From assembly GCA_963781285.1 (NCBI GenBank), contig CAWAFI010000018.1:248001-312000 (forward strand): a stretch of DNA of 64,000 nt, written 5' to 3'. The notes beneath the pieces were generated by a model. The model had not been told where the DNA came from and ran no database searches. It saw only the letters and a program-made list of their open reading frames with translations. Shown one piece after another: positions 1 to 8,828 of the stretch. The position numbers and the translations under genes are program-made. Origin of the DNA: CAIWHR01 sp963781285. GTDB taxonomy: Bacteria; Pseudomonadota; Gammaproteobacteria; Burkholderiales; Casimicrobiaceae. Every line of letters begins with the position of its first letter. Position 1 is the first letter of the stretch.

Positions 1-269
1 TAACGCTCACCTTCCTGGATCGCGACGTCGAGCACATGCAACGCATGGCGCACGGCCTCGGCGAGGCGGTCGGCCTTGGCCGTCGGTGCCATTCCCCCTT
101 GCGTGCGCACGAACAGCGGGTCCTTGTAGAGAAGGCGCAGACGCTTGAGCCCGTGGCTCACCGTCGGCTGCGAGAGCCCGAGCCGTTCGGCGGCGCGACT
201 GACGCTTCCTTCGCTGTGTACGGCGTGGAATGTCAGCAGCAGGTTCAGATCGACATCGGTAGTATTCAT
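1..269 (-). CDS. LysR-family transcriptional regulator, N-terminal part (runs off the window)
   Basis: This is the first 89 codons of a gene whose 3' part lies beyond base 1. The peptide begins MNTTDVDLNLLLTFHAVHSE and continues with the classical LysR winged helix-turn-helix (SVSRAAERLGLSQPTVSHGL, then an RLR..DPLFVR wing). LysR proteins are tetrameric activators that bind T-N11-A sites in the gap to a divergent target and respond to a pathway intermediate. The gene diverges from iorA with a 98-base gap, so iorAB and the aromatic cluster behind it are the likely targets. The ligand cannot be deduced because the effector domain is missing. Confidence 0.9.
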   Translation of the reverse strand, partial: MNTTDVDLNLLLTFHAVHSEGSVSRAAERLGLSQPTVSHGLKRLRLLYKDPLFVRTQGGMAPTAKADRLAEAVRHALHVLDVAIQEGER

Positions 270-276
270 GAGAAGA

Positions 277-290
277 ATGATCGATATCAA
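277..290. promoter_or_regulatory. FNR/Anr-like box between lysR and iorA
   Basis: The 14-mer ATGATCGATATCAA matches the FNR/Anr consensus TTGAT-N4-ATCAA at 9 of 10 defined positions. It lies in the AT-rich lysR-iorA gap, about 78 bases before the iorA start. A TAATAC element at 309-314 could be a -10 box; the spacing is about 4 bp shorter than the canonical class II arrangement. Control by an oxygen-sensing CRP/FNR-family regulator would suit the oxygen-sensitive enzyme encoded downstream. A LysR operator could also overlap this gap. Confidence 0.5.
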
Positions 291-367
291 ATGTATGCTA
301 TGGACAAATAATACGGCGGCGACTAGATTTCCGCCATCGGCCGATCGCGTCGGCCGCCGGGAGGGGC

Positions 368-2521
368 ATGGAAGTCTCGTTCAGCCGGGAAGCGCAGCAG
401 CTTCGCCTCGGGCAGGGCGACGTCTTCCACGGCGAGGGAATCCTCGCGATCACCAAGGCGCTGCTGCAATCCGGTGTCGCCTACGTCGGCGGCTACCAGG
501 GCGCGCCGGTGTCGCACCTGATGGACGTGCTGGTCCAATCGAAGGACTACCTGGCCGAGCTGGGCGTCCATGTCGAGGCCTGCGCCAACGAAGCGTCCGC
601 CGCCGCGATGCTCGGCGCGTCGATCCACTACCCGCTGCGCGGCGCGGTGACGTGGAAATCGATCGTCGGCACCAACGTTGCCGCGGACGCGCTGTCGAAT
701 CTCGCCTCGCCGGGCGTCACCGGCGGCGCGCTGATCGTCATCGGCGAGGACTACGGCGAAGGCGCCAGCGTCATCCAGGAACGCACGACGGCGTTCGCGC
801 TCAAGTCGTCGCTGGTCCTGCTCGACCCGCGTCCCGACCTTTCCCACATGGTGCGCATGGTCGAAGAGGGCTTCGCGCTGTCGGAGGCCTCGAACACCCC
901 GGTAATGCTGCAGCTGCGCATCCGCGCGTGTCACGTCCGCGGCAGTTTCGCGTGCAAGGACAATGTCGCGCCGCCGCTCTCGGCAAAGCATCCACAGGAC
1001 ACGCCCGCCCCATTCGACTACGGCCGGCTGTCGCATCCGCCATCGACGTTCCGCCACGAAAAGCTGAAGACCGGAGAGCGCTTGCCGGCCGCGCGGCGCT
1101 ACATCGTCGAACACGGGCTCAATGAAATCTTCGCGGGCCGCCGCGACGATCTCGGGATCATCGTTCAGGGCGGCCTGTACAACTCGCTGGTCCGCGCGCT
1201 GCAGGAGCTTGGGCTTGCCGACGAGTTCGGCAGCTCGACATTCTCGATGCTGGTGCTCAACGTGACGTGTCCGTTGGTGCCCGAGCAGATCCGCGATTTC
1301 TGCCTGGGCAAGCGCGCCGTGCTCGTGGTCGAGGAGGGCCAGCCCGAGTTCATCGAGCAGGAGATCATGGCGATCCTGCGCCGTCTGGACGTGAATACAC
1401 CGGTCCACGGCAAGGACCTGCTCGCGATGGCCGGCGAATACACGATCGAGGTGATCGCGCGCGGTGCAGCGGCCTTTGCGGGCAGGCACGCGCCGGAGCT
1501 GTCGCTTGCCGATGGACAGACCTGGTTGGACGGCATCGCGGCGCGGCGCGGCGCCGTCGACAAGCAACTCGCAAAGGCGCTGCCCGCGCGGCCGCCGCAA
1601 TTCTGCGTCGGCTGTCCGGAGCGGCCCGTCTTTGCGGCGCTGAAGCTCCTCCAGCAGGATATCGGCCGCGTGCACATCGCCGCCGACATCGGCTGCCATT
1701 CGTTCGCGTCGTTCGAGCCGTTCAACTCCGGCCACACGATCCTGGGCTACGGAATGAGTCTCGCGTCGCGCGCCGGCGTTTCGCCGGCGATGAGCCGCCG
1801 AGCGCTCGCGATCATGGGCGACGGCGGCTTCTGGCACAACGGCCTCGTCTCCGGCGTGCAGTCGGCGCTGTTCAACGGCGACGATGCGGTGCTCATCATT
1901 CTCAAGAACGGCTACACGTCGGCGACCGGCACGCAGGAGATCCTTTCGACGCCGGACGACCTGGACAAGGCGCGCGCGGAGGACAAGCAGCAAAGCCTCG
2001 TTCACACCAATCTCGCGATCGAGCGGACGCTCAAAGGCATCGGCGTGCGCTGGCTGCGCAGCGTCGACAGCTACCGAGTCGACGAGATGCGGCGCACGCT
2101 GCACGAGGCATTCACCACCGATTTTGCCGGGCTCAAGGTCATCGTTGCCGAGGGCGAATGCCAACTCGAGCGTCAGCGCCGCGTCAAGCCGTGGCTCGCC
2201 GCTCTCGCGCAGGGTGGCAAGCGCACCGTGCGCGTCAAATACGGCGTCGACGAGGACACCTGCTCCGGCGACCACTCGTGCATCCGGCTCTCCGGCTGCC
2301 CGACGCTGTCGCTGAAAGCGAGCTCGGATCCGCTGAAGGTCGATCCGGTGGCGACGGTGCTCGAGGGCTGTGTGGGTTGCGGGCTGTGCGGCGAGAATGC
2401 GCACGCGGCCACGCTGTGCCCGTCGTTCTATCGCGGCGAGGTCATCCGCAATCCGAATTGGCGCGATCGCTTCGCCGCGTGGTTGCGCCACGCGGTAATC
2501 CGGCCGTTCCAGCCTGCGTAG
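368..2521 (+). CDS. iorA: Indolepyruvate ferredoxin oxidoreductase, alpha subunit
   Basis: This 717-residue protein should carry out the TPP- and CoA-dependent oxidative decarboxylation of aryl-pyruvates (indolepyruvate, phenylpyruvate, 4-hydroxyphenylpyruvate) to aryl-acetyl-CoA, passing electrons to ferredoxin. The N-terminal half is the pyrimidine-binding domain (GGYQGAPVSHLMDVL near residue 45). The middle holds the TPP/Mg domain (CVGCPERP, DIGCHSF and the MGDGGFWHNG motif). The C-terminal 90 residues carry ferredoxin-type cysteines (CSGDHSCIRLSGCP, then CVGCGLCGENA with a later CP). An AG-rich Shine-Dalgarno sequence (GGGAGGGG) sits 2-9 bases before the ATG. The iorB ATG follows 8 bases after the stop codon. 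The enzyme class is oxygen-sensitive, which fits the FNR-like box upstream. Confidence 0.93.
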   Translation: MEVSFSREAQQLRLGQGDVFHGEGILAITKALLQSGVAYVGGYQGAPVSHLMDVLVQSKDYLAELGVHVEACANEASAAAMLGASIHYPLRGAVTWKSIVGTNVAADALSNLASPGVTGGALIVIGEDYGEGASVIQERTTAFALKSSLVLLDPRPDLSHMVRMVEEGFALSEASNTPVMLQLRIRACHVRGSFACKDNVAPPLSAKHPQDTPAPFDYGRLSHPPSTFRHEKLKTGERLPAARRYIVEHGLNEIFAGRRDDLGIIVQGGLYNSLVRALQELGLADEFGSSTFSMLVLNVTCPLVPEQIRDFCLGKRAVLVVEEGQPEFIEQEIMAILRRLDVNTPVHGKDLLAMAGEYTIEVIARGAAAFAGRHAPELSLADGQTWLDGIAARRGAVDKQLAKALPARPPQFCVGCPERPVFAALKLLQQDIGRVHIAADIGCHSFASFEPFNSGHTILGYGMSLASRAGVSPAMSRRALAIMGDGGFWHNGLVSGVQSALFNGDDAVLIILKNGYTSATGTQEILSTPDDLDKARAEDKQQSLVHTNLAIERTLKGIGVRWLRSVDSYRVDEMRRTLHEAFTTDFAGLKVIVAEGECQLERQRRVKPWLAALAQGGKRTVRVKYGVDEDTCSGDHSCIRLSGCPTLSLKASSDPLKVDPVATVLEGCVGCGLCGENAHAATLCPSFYRGEVIRNPNWRDRFAAWLRHAVIRPFQPA

Positions 2522-2528
2522 GCTCGCC

Positions 2529-4145
2529 ATGACCAAGCCCATTTCCATCCTGATTGCGGCACTCGGCGGCGAGGGCGGCGGTGTGCTCGCCGAGTGGCTG
2601 GTGAAGGCGGCGACACAGGCGGGCTTTGCCGCGCAAAGCACCTCGATTCCGGGGGTTGCGCAACGCACCGGCGCCACGACGTACTACATCGAAGTCTATC
2701 CCGAGCCGATCGCCACGCTGGATGGTCGCCGCCCGGTGCTGAGCCTGCTCCCCGTTCCCGGTGCCGTCGATCTCGTCGTCGCGTCCGAGTTGCTCGAGGC
2801 GGTGCGTACCCTGCAGAACGGGATGGTCAGCCCGGACCGGACGCTGCTGATGACCTCCGTCAGCCGGGTCCTCACGACGGCGGAAAAGATGCCGCTCGGC
2901 GATGGCCGCTTTGATTCGGAACTGCTGCTCGAGGTGGCACGCCGGCACAGCCGCGAGCTCGTTGCGTTCGACATGGCGGAGACGGCGCGCGCGGCGGGCA
3001 CCGTCGTGAGCGCCGTAATGTTCGGCGCGATCGCGGCATCCGGCGTCTTGCCGTTCGCGCGGGCCGCGTTCGAAGCGGTGGTCCGCGAGTCGGGCCGCGG
3101 CGCCGAGGCGAGTCTCGATGGCTTCGCCGTCGCGTGGAATGCGGTTAGCCGGGCGAGCCGCGTTGCCGGAGTGGCCGCTCCGCCGCCGGCTGCGGCGCAG
3201 CCAATCGGGCAGACGACGGCGCCAAGGGCTGAGTGGTCTCTCGCGCTGCGCGACGCCTTTCCCGCGGCGACGCACGACATCGTCGAAGTCGGGTACGCGC
3301 GACTGCTCGAGTATCAGGACCGCACGTACGCGGACCTCTATGTGCAGCGGCTTGCACGCGTCCTCACGTTGGAGCGGAAAGGCGATCCCGGTGGTGCGCA
3401 TGATTTCGCGCTGACCCGCGAGACCGCCCGCTTTCTCGCGCTGTGGATGGCCTACGATGACATCGTCCGCGTTGCCGCCTTGAAGTGCCGCGCGAGTCGT
3501 TTCGCGCGTGTGCGGCGCGAGGTGGCAGCGGGCGAGCACGATATCGTACGCATCGTCGATTACTTCAAGCCCGGCCTGCCCGAGTTTTCGTCGCTGCTGC
3601 CACGCGGGCTCGCGCGGCGGCTTGCCGCATGGGACCGGCGCCGGCAGGCGCGCGGCAAGGGCCCGCTCGCGATCGCGCTGAGCCTGCCAACCGACAGCGT
3701 GCACGGATTCCTTGCAATACGAGTGCTCGCCGGCATGCGCCGGCTGCGACGGCACGGCGGGCGTTACGCCGACGAGCAGGCGGCGATCGAGCGATGGCTG
3801 GGGGCGGTCGAGAGCGCGGCGAACGACGACTGGCAACTGGCATTCGAAATCGCGCTCGCCGGCCGGCTCGTCAAGGGCTACGGTACGACCAATGAGCGCG
3901 GCAAGGACAACCTGCGGCACATCCTTGAGCATGTGGCAGGCGGTGGCGGGCAGGGCGACGTCGCAGCACGCGCCACCGCGGTCCGCGCAGCGCGGGAAGC
4001 AGCCCTTGTCGATGAAGGCGGGAAGGCGTTGGATCAGGCACTCGTCGATCACGGCGCACCACCCCGCGCGCTGCGTGCGCAGCCGATCGTGTGGGCGAAA
4101 CGCCGGTCCGACGTGCGTGCGACAAGTGTGGAGCGCGTATCGTGA
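2529..4145 (+). CDS. iorB: Indolepyruvate oxidoreductase beta subunit fused to a DUF6537-type domain
   Basis: The first ~190 residues are the 2-oxoacid oxidoreductase gamma-type fold that forms the IorB subunit (GGEGGGVLAEWLVKAA at the start, then a SIPGVAQRTGATTYY stretch). The remaining ~340 residues form a mostly helical extension that resembles the DUF6537 domain found in proteobacterial fused versions. Archaeal stand-alone IorB proteins are only about 200 residues long. The role of the extension is not known; a subunit-interface or electron-relay role is speculation. The gene lies just behind iorA and its stop overlaps the thioesterase GTG start (GTGA). Confidence 0.88.
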   Translation: MTKPISILIAALGGEGGGVLAEWLVKAATQAGFAAQSTSIPGVAQRTGATTYYIEVYPEPIATLDGRRPVLSLLPVPGAVDLVVASELLEAVRTLQNGMVSPDRTLLMTSVSRVLTTAEKMPLGDGRFDSELLLEVARRHSRELVAFDMAETARAAGTVVSAVMFGAIAASGVLPFARAAFEAVVRESGRGAEASLDGFAVAWNAVSRASRVAGVAAPPPAAAQPIGQTTAPRAEWSLALRDAFPAATHDIVEVGYARLLEYQDRTYADLYVQRLARVLTLERKGDPGGAHDFALTRETARFLALWMAYDDIVRVAALKCRASRFARVRREVAAGEHDIVRIVDYFKPGLPEFSSLLPRGLARRLAAWDRRRQARGKGPLAIALSLPTDSVHGFLAIRVLAGMRRLRRHGGRYADEQAAIERWLGAVESAANDDWQLAFEIALAGRLVKGYGTTNERGKDNLRHILEHVAGGGGQGDVAARATAVRAAREAALVDEGGKALDQALVDHGAPPRALRAQPIVWAKRRSDVRATSVERVS

Positions 4146-4561
4146 CGCTCCGCCATACGACCCACTTCACGATCGAGTTCGGCGACTGCGATCCGGCGCA
4201 GATCGTTTTCTATCCCAACTTTCTCAAATGGATCGACTCCGCGGCGCGGCATTTTTTTGCCGCCGCGGGCGTGGCCTCATGGTCCGAGATGGAAGCGGCG
4301 ACCGGCATCATCGGAGCGCCGCTGGTCGAGGTGTCGGCACGCTTCGTGCGGCCGGCGACCTACGGCGAGGAGATCGCGGTCGAGACATGGATCGACGAGT
4401 GGCGCGGCAAGAGCTTCGTGATGAAGCACGTCGTGCGGCGCGGCGACGATGTCCTGGTCGAAGGTCGGGAGACCCGCATCTTCGCGCGGCGCCATCCGGA
4501 CGACCCGAAGAGAATCCAGGCGGTCGAAGCACCGGATGAGGTTCGCCGCCGGTTCGATTGA
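4142..4561 (+). CDS. Acyl-CoA thioesterase of the 4-hydroxybenzoyl-CoA thioesterase family
   Basis: This 139-residue hot-dog-fold protein has the signature of 4-hydroxybenzoyl-CoA-type thioesterases (EFGDCDPAQIVFYPNFLKW, with the catalytic Asp in the DPAQIVFYP segment). It hydrolyses an acyl-CoA to the free acid plus CoA. The GTG start at 4142 overlaps the iorB stop (GTGA) and gives the normal family length; a longer reading from 4091 would run inside iorB. Because it is coupled to iorAB, the likely substrate is the aryl-acetyl-CoA made by that enzyme, which would give a free hydroxyphenylacetate. The substrate is inferred from context only. Confidence 0.88.
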   Translation: MTLRHTTHFTIEFGDCDPAQIVFYPNFLKWIDSAARHFFAAAGVASWSEMEAATGIIGAPLVEVSARFVRPATYGEEIAVETWIDEWRGKSFVMKHVVRRGDDVLVEGRETRIFARRHPDDPKRIQAVEAPDEVRRRFD

Positions 4562-4657
4562 CAGCGCAGGTGGTTCCAGCCGGGTGCGATCCGCGCCCGC
4601 TCAAAAAGCGAATTCGCGGGTGTCGGGTACCATTGCGAACGGCAGGGGAGGAGCGGC

Positions 4658-5191
4658 ATGCTGGACACGGTCACGGAAGCGCCGGCCCTCGGCCGGGCAA
4701 ACTTCGGCCCCGGCGGCCGGTTCCTGCTCGCGCTGGCGAAGAATCTCGCAATTGCCGGCGGACTCGTGTTCGTCGGACTGGTCGCGATGTCGATCGTGTC
4801 GATCGTCGGCCGCAAGCTCTACGCGTGGCCGGTTCCCGGCGACGTCGAGCTGTTGCAGATGTGTGCGGCGTTCGCCGCCTCGGCGTTCTTCGCGTATTGC
4901 CATCTCGCGAATGGTGACGTCAAGGTCGACTTCTTCACGCACAACTTCGCCCCCCGCAACGTCGCGCGGCTCGATGCGGTTGGGTCGCTGCTCGTTGGCT
5001 TGTTCGGGTCGCTCATCGCCTGGCGAACTGCCGCCGGAGCACTGTCGTTGCAGGAGGTCGGCGAGACCTCCGCGGTGCTCGGCTGGCCCGTGTGGGTCGC
5101 GCAGGCGCTGATGGTGCCGGGCTTCGTGCTGCTGGCTGCCGCCGGCTTCTACCTGTGCTTCCACCTCTTGCGAGCGGCCGCGCGGGCATGA
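4658..5191 (+). CDS. dctQ: TRAP transporter small permease (DctQ type)
   Basis: This 177-residue inner-membrane protein has four predicted transmembrane helices, as usual for DctQ (around residues 28-50, 60-85, 100-125 and 140-165). The conserved core VGRKLYAWPVPGDVELLQM is present. It pairs with DctM to form the membrane part of a tripartite ATP-independent periplasmic transporter driven by the sodium or proton gradient. The start has a strong Shine-Dalgarno sequence (GGGGAGGA). The gene is followed by dctM and dctP, so all three TRAP parts are present in Q-M-P order inside the aromatic catabolic cluster. Confidence 0.9.
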   Translation: MLDTVTEAPALGRANFGPGGRFLLALAKNLAIAGGLVFVGLVAMSIVSIVGRKLYAWPVPGDVELLQMCAAFAASAFFAYCHLANGDVKVDFFTHNFAPRNVARLDAVGSLLVGLFGSLIAWRTAAGALSLQEVGETSAVLGWPVWVAQALMVPGFVLLAAAGFYLCFHLLRAAARA

Positions 5192-5287
5192 CCGCACCCA
5201 TGAGCGCCGCAGGGCCGCCCCAGGGCGCGAATTGCTCCCCCCGGGGGGCAGCGCAGCGGCGGCAGCCGCAAGCGTGGGGGCACACCA

Positions 5288-6619
5288 GTGACCGGCATTG
5301 AAGTCGGGTTGGTGATCTTCAGCGTGATGCTGGCGCTGATGGTCGTGCGCATCCCGATCGGCATCGCGATGTTCGGCGTTGGATTCGCGGGATACCTGTA
5401 TCTCACCGGCGGCAACCTCACCGCGTTGCTCAATTCGCTCAAGAATCTCGCCTATGCGCGGCTGTCGAACTACGACCTCGTCGTGATCCCGCTGTTCCTG
5501 CTGATGGGGCAGTTTGCGACGCACGGTGGGCTGTCGAAGGCGCTGTTCCGGTTCGTCGGCGCGTTCATGGGCCATTACCGTGGCGGCATCGCGCTGGCGG
5601 CGATCGGCGCGTGCGCGGGCTTCGGCGCGATCTGCGGCTCGTCGGTGGCGACCGCCGCGACGATGGGGCAGGTGGCGCTGCCAGAGCTTCGTCGCTTCGG
5701 CTATTCCGGCTCGCTCGCGACCGGAGCGCTCGCTGCGGGCGGCACGCTGGGCATCATGATTCCGCCCTCGGTGCCACTCGTCATCTATGCGATTCTGACC
5801 CAGGAATCGATCGGCAAGCTGTTCGTGGCCGCCGTCCTGCCCGGCATCATCGCGATGCTCGGGTACATGCTGGTCGTGAAGATCGTCGTCACGCTGAAGC
5901 CCGAGGCCGGACCGGCCGGTCCGCGCGTCGCCTGGCCGGAACGCATCCGCAGTCTCTTGAGCGTGTTGCCCGTGCTGGTCGTCTTCGTCGTTGTGATCGT
6001 CGGCATCTACGGCGGCTGGGCCAATCCGACGGAGGCCGCCGCCATCGGCGCCGCGGCGTGCGGGGCCATCGCGGTGGTGAGTGGCGGCATGCGGGTGAAG
6101 GGCCTGGTCGACAGCGCGCTCGGCACCGCGCAGGCCACCGCGATGATCTACCTCGTCCTGCTGGGCGCCGACATGATGAATACCACGCTCGCGCTGTCGC
6201 AGATGCCGGGCGAGCTCGCGAACTGGGTCAAGGCGAGCGGGCTTTCGCCGCTGCTCATAATGGCGATGATCCTGCTCATCTATATCTTTCTCGGGTGCGT
6301 GATGGACGCTCTCGCGATGATCCTGCTGACGATTCCGATCTTCTACCCGATGGTCATTGGGCTCGACTACTGGGGCCTGTCGAACGACGACAAGTCGATC
6401 TGGTTCGGCATCCTCGCGCTGATGGTCGTCGAAATCGGGCTGGTGCATCCACCTGTCGGCCTGAATGTCTATATCATCAACCGGCTGGCGAAGGACGTGC
6501 CCCTCACCGAGACGTTCAAGGGCGTCGTGCCGTTCCTGGTGTCCGACCTCGCCCGCATCACGCTTCTCGTGTACTTCCCGATCATCTCGCTGTACCTGGT
6601 CCATACGTTCAAGCACTGA
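5288..6619 (+). CDS. dctM: TRAP transporter large permease (DctM type)
   Basis: This 443-residue, highly hydrophobic protein has about 12 membrane segments and the DctM hallmarks: IPLFLLMGQFATHGGLSKAL near residue 68, ICGSSVATAATMGQVALPEL, and the GTLGIMIPPSVPLVIYAI loop. It forms the translocation pathway for substrate delivered by DctP. The start is GTG at 5288, preceded by a GTGGGGG purine run. The 96-base gap from dctQ contains no other gene. Confidence 0.92.
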   Translation: MTGIEVGLVIFSVMLALMVVRIPIGIAMFGVGFAGYLYLTGGNLTALLNSLKNLAYARLSNYDLVVIPLFLLMGQFATHGGLSKALFRFVGAFMGHYRGGIALAAIGACAGFGAICGSSVATAATMGQVALPELRRFGYSGSLATGALAAGGTLGIMIPPSVPLVIYAILTQESIGKLFVAAVLPGIIAMLGYMLVVKIVVTLKPEAGPAGPRVAWPERIRSLLSVLPVLVVFVVVIVGIYGGWANPTEAAAIGAAACGAIAVVSGGMRVKGLVDSALGTAQATAMIYLVLLGADMMNTTLALSQMPGELANWVKASGLSPLLIMAMILLIYIFLGCVMDALAMILLTIPIFYPMVIGLDYWGLSNDDKSIWFGILALMVVEIGLVHPPVGLNVYIINRLAKDVPLTETFKGVVPFLVSDLARITLLVYFPIISLYLVHTFKH

Positions 6620-6646
6620 CACAGGCCGCCACACGGAGGAGACACC

Positions 6647-7678
6647 ATGAAAGCATGCAAGCTCGCAACCATTCTCGGCACCGCCTTCGCGCTCGCCGCT
6701 GCTGCCGCGCAGGCCCAGGATGTGACGCTCAAGATCCACCACTTCCTGCCGCCCAAGGGCACGATACAGGCGCAGGTGTTCGAGCCGTGGTGCGAAAAGC
6801 TCGGCAAGGAGTCGAATGGCCGCATCAAGTGCCAGATCTACCCGGCGATGCAGCTCGGGGGCACGCCGCCGCAGCTCTTCGACCAGGCACGCGACGGTGT
6901 GGCCGACATCATCTGGACGATCCCGACCTACCAGGCGGGGCGATTCACAAAGTCCGAGGTGTTCGAGCTGCCCTTCATGGCGAAGAACGCCGAGAGCGGC
7001 AGCCCGGCGTTGTGGGAGTACATCCAGAAGAACTCGCTGGACGAGTTTCGCGGGGTGAAGCTCCTCGCGGCGCACATGCACGACGGCTCGTTGCTGCACT
7101 TCACCAACAAGCGGGTGACGAACCTCGACGAGCTCAAGGGGTTGAAGGTGCGCGCGCCGACACGCATCGGTACCAAGTTCCTGACAGCGATCGGCGCCGT
7201 TCCGGTGCAGATGCCGGTGCCGCAGGTGACGGAGTCGCTCGCGAAGGCGGTGATCGACGGTGCGATGGTGCCGTGGGAAGTCGCCCCGGCGCTCAAGTTG
7301 CAGGAGGTTACGAAGTACCACCTGGACACGGCACCGGGCGCGGACAAGACGTCGAACTCGATCTTCGTGATCGCGATGAACCAGGCGAAATACGACAGCC
7401 TCCCGCCTGATCTGAAGAAAATCCTCGATGCGAACACCGGCCTCGAATTCTCGAAGCAGATCGGCAAGGTCTTCGATGGGACGACCGAGGCCGGGAAGAA
7501 GCTCGCGCGCGAAGCGAACGGCGTATTCGACGTGCTTACGCCCGCCGAATACGAGCGCTGGCAAAAGGCCACCGAGCCGGTGGTCAAGGAGTGGATCGGT
7601 GAGGCGAACGCCAAGGGCGCGAACGGGGCGGCACTGCTCGACGATGCGAAGGCGCTGATCAAGAAGAATGGCGGTTAG
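6647..7678 (+). CDS. dctP: TRAP transporter periplasmic substrate-binding protein (DctP type)
   Basis: This 343-residue protein starts with a Sec signal peptide (MKACKLATILGTAFALAAAA, probable cleavage after AQA) and continues as a DctP-family binding protein. The family arginine that salt-bridges the ligand carboxylate is in the KVRAPTRIGTKFLTAIGAVP segment. A good Shine-Dalgarno sequence (GGAGGAG) precedes the ATG. It captures an organic acid in the periplasm and hands it to DctQM. Neighbouring genes make a hydroxyphenylacetate or related aromatic acid a reasonable candidate ligand, but the sequence does not settle this. Confidence 0.92.
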   Translation: MKACKLATILGTAFALAAAAAQAQDVTLKIHHFLPPKGTIQAQVFEPWCEKLGKESNGRIKCQIYPAMQLGGTPPQLFDQARDGVADIIWTIPTYQAGRFTKSEVFELPFMAKNAESGSPALWEYIQKNSLDEFRGVKLLAAHMHDGSLLHFTNKRVTNLDELKGLKVRAPTRIGTKFLTAIGAVPVQMPVPQVTESLAKAVIDGAMVPWEVAPALKLQEVTKYHLDTAPGADKTSNSIFVIAMNQAKYDSLPPDLKKILDANTGLEFSKQIGKVFDGTTEAGKKLAREANGVFDVLTPAEYERWQKATEPVVKEWIGEANAKGANGAALLDDAKALIKKNGG

Positions 7679-7819
7679 TCTCTCCGGTGTTTGGCCCACG
7701 GCGGGCTCCGGCGCCCGCCGCATTCTTGCGCGGGCTGGCTCCCGGTTTTCCGCGCTGCAGCGATCGGTTACCATCTCCGATCCTATTCCCGCCCGGCGGA
7801 CACGACATTCAGAGGCCCC

Positions 7820-8773
7820 ATGAGTGACAGGAAGTTTGCGTCGCAGGCCGACCTTGCCGAGAAGAAGGTCAGCTTCGACAAGCTCTCCGACCACGCGTAT
7901 GCGTATACGGCGGAAGGCGATCCGAACACCGGGATCGTCGTCGGCGATGACGCGGTCATGGTGATCGACACCCAGGCAACACCGGTGATGGCGCAGGACG
8001 TTATCCGGCGCGTCCGGGCGGTTACCGACAAGCCGATCCGGTATGTCGCGCTGTCGCACTACCACGCCGTGCGCGTTCTCGGTGCGTCGGCGTACCGGGC
8101 GGAACAGATCATCGCCAGCCGCGACACGTACGACCTCATCGTCGAGCGCGGCGAGGCCGACATGAAGAGCGAGATCGAGCGCTTTCCGCGCCTCTTCCAG
8201 GCGGTCGAGTCGGTACCGGGCTTGACGTGGCCCACGTTGGTCTTCGAACACCGGCTGACGCTGTGGATGGGCAAGCTCCAGGTCGAGCTGATGCAGCTCG
8301 GTCGCGGCCATACGAAGGGCGATACGGTCGTCTGGCTGCCGCAGGAGAGAATCCTGTTCTCGGGCGACCTCGTCGAATACGACGCGACGCCATACACGGG
8401 CGACGCCTACCTCACCGACTGGCCGGCGACACTGGAAGCGATCGCGGCGCTGAACCCGGAAAAGTTGGTGCCAGGTCGCGGCGCGGCGCTGACGACACCG
8501 GCGCAGGTGAAGGCGGGGCTCGAGGGCACCCGCGCGTTCGTCACCGAAATGTTCGCCGCGGTGAAGCGCGGTGCGGCGGCCGGTCGCGACCTGCGCAGCG
8601 TGTACAAGGAAACGTACGCGGCGCTGCAGCCGAAATTCGGCCACTGGGTCATCTTCGATCACTGCCTGCCGTTCGACGTGACCCGGGCGTACGACGAGGC
8701 GACACAGTACAAGGACCCGCGCATCTGGACGGCGCAGCGCGATAGAGCAATGTGGGAAGCGCTGGAAGGGTGA
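7820..8773 (+). CDS. MBL-fold protein with a degenerate metal-binding site
   Basis: This 317-residue protein has the metallo-beta-lactamase fold. The usual HxHxDH motif reads SHYHAVRVLG, so the Asp and the third His are missing. The later GHTKGD histidine and the SGD aspartate are kept, but the final PGHG histidine is replaced (VPGRG). Two-metal hydrolase chemistry therefore looks unlikely; a one-metal or non-hydrolytic role is possible. I chose the ATG at 7820 because the protein aligns from there (MSDRKFASQADLAEKKVSF); an upstream start would add 43 low-complexity residues. It sits between the TRAP genes and the hydroxylase. Its function is unknown. Confidence 0.82.
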   Translation: MSDRKFASQADLAEKKVSFDKLSDHAYAYTAEGDPNTGIVVGDDAVMVIDTQATPVMAQDVIRRVRAVTDKPIRYVALSHYHAVRVLGASAYRAEQIIASRDTYDLIVERGEADMKSEIERFPRLFQAVESVPGLTWPTLVFEHRLTLWMGKLQVELMQLGRGHTKGDTVVWLPQERILFSGDLVEYDATPYTGDAYLTDWPATLEAIAALNPEKLVPGRGAALTTPAQVKAGLEGTRAFVTEMFAAVKRGAAAGRDLRSVYKETYAALQPKFGHWVIFDHCLPFDVTRAYDEATQYKDPRIWTAQRDRAMWEALEG

Positions 8774-8828
8774 TCGGCATCGCCACGCCGGTGACACGAA
8801 CCGGCGCGACGCATCGCGATCGACGGCG

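Noticed and set aside
323..2677. Minus-strand open frame of 784 codons across iorA
   Set aside because: Antisense shadow of iorA with biased Arg/Ala composition and no recognisable domain.
4601..8797. Very long open frame on the minus strand (1398 codons)
   Set aside because: It runs opposite to the clear TRAP and MBL genes and reads as Arg/His-rich low-complexity peptide, the usual result of high G+C on the antisense strand.
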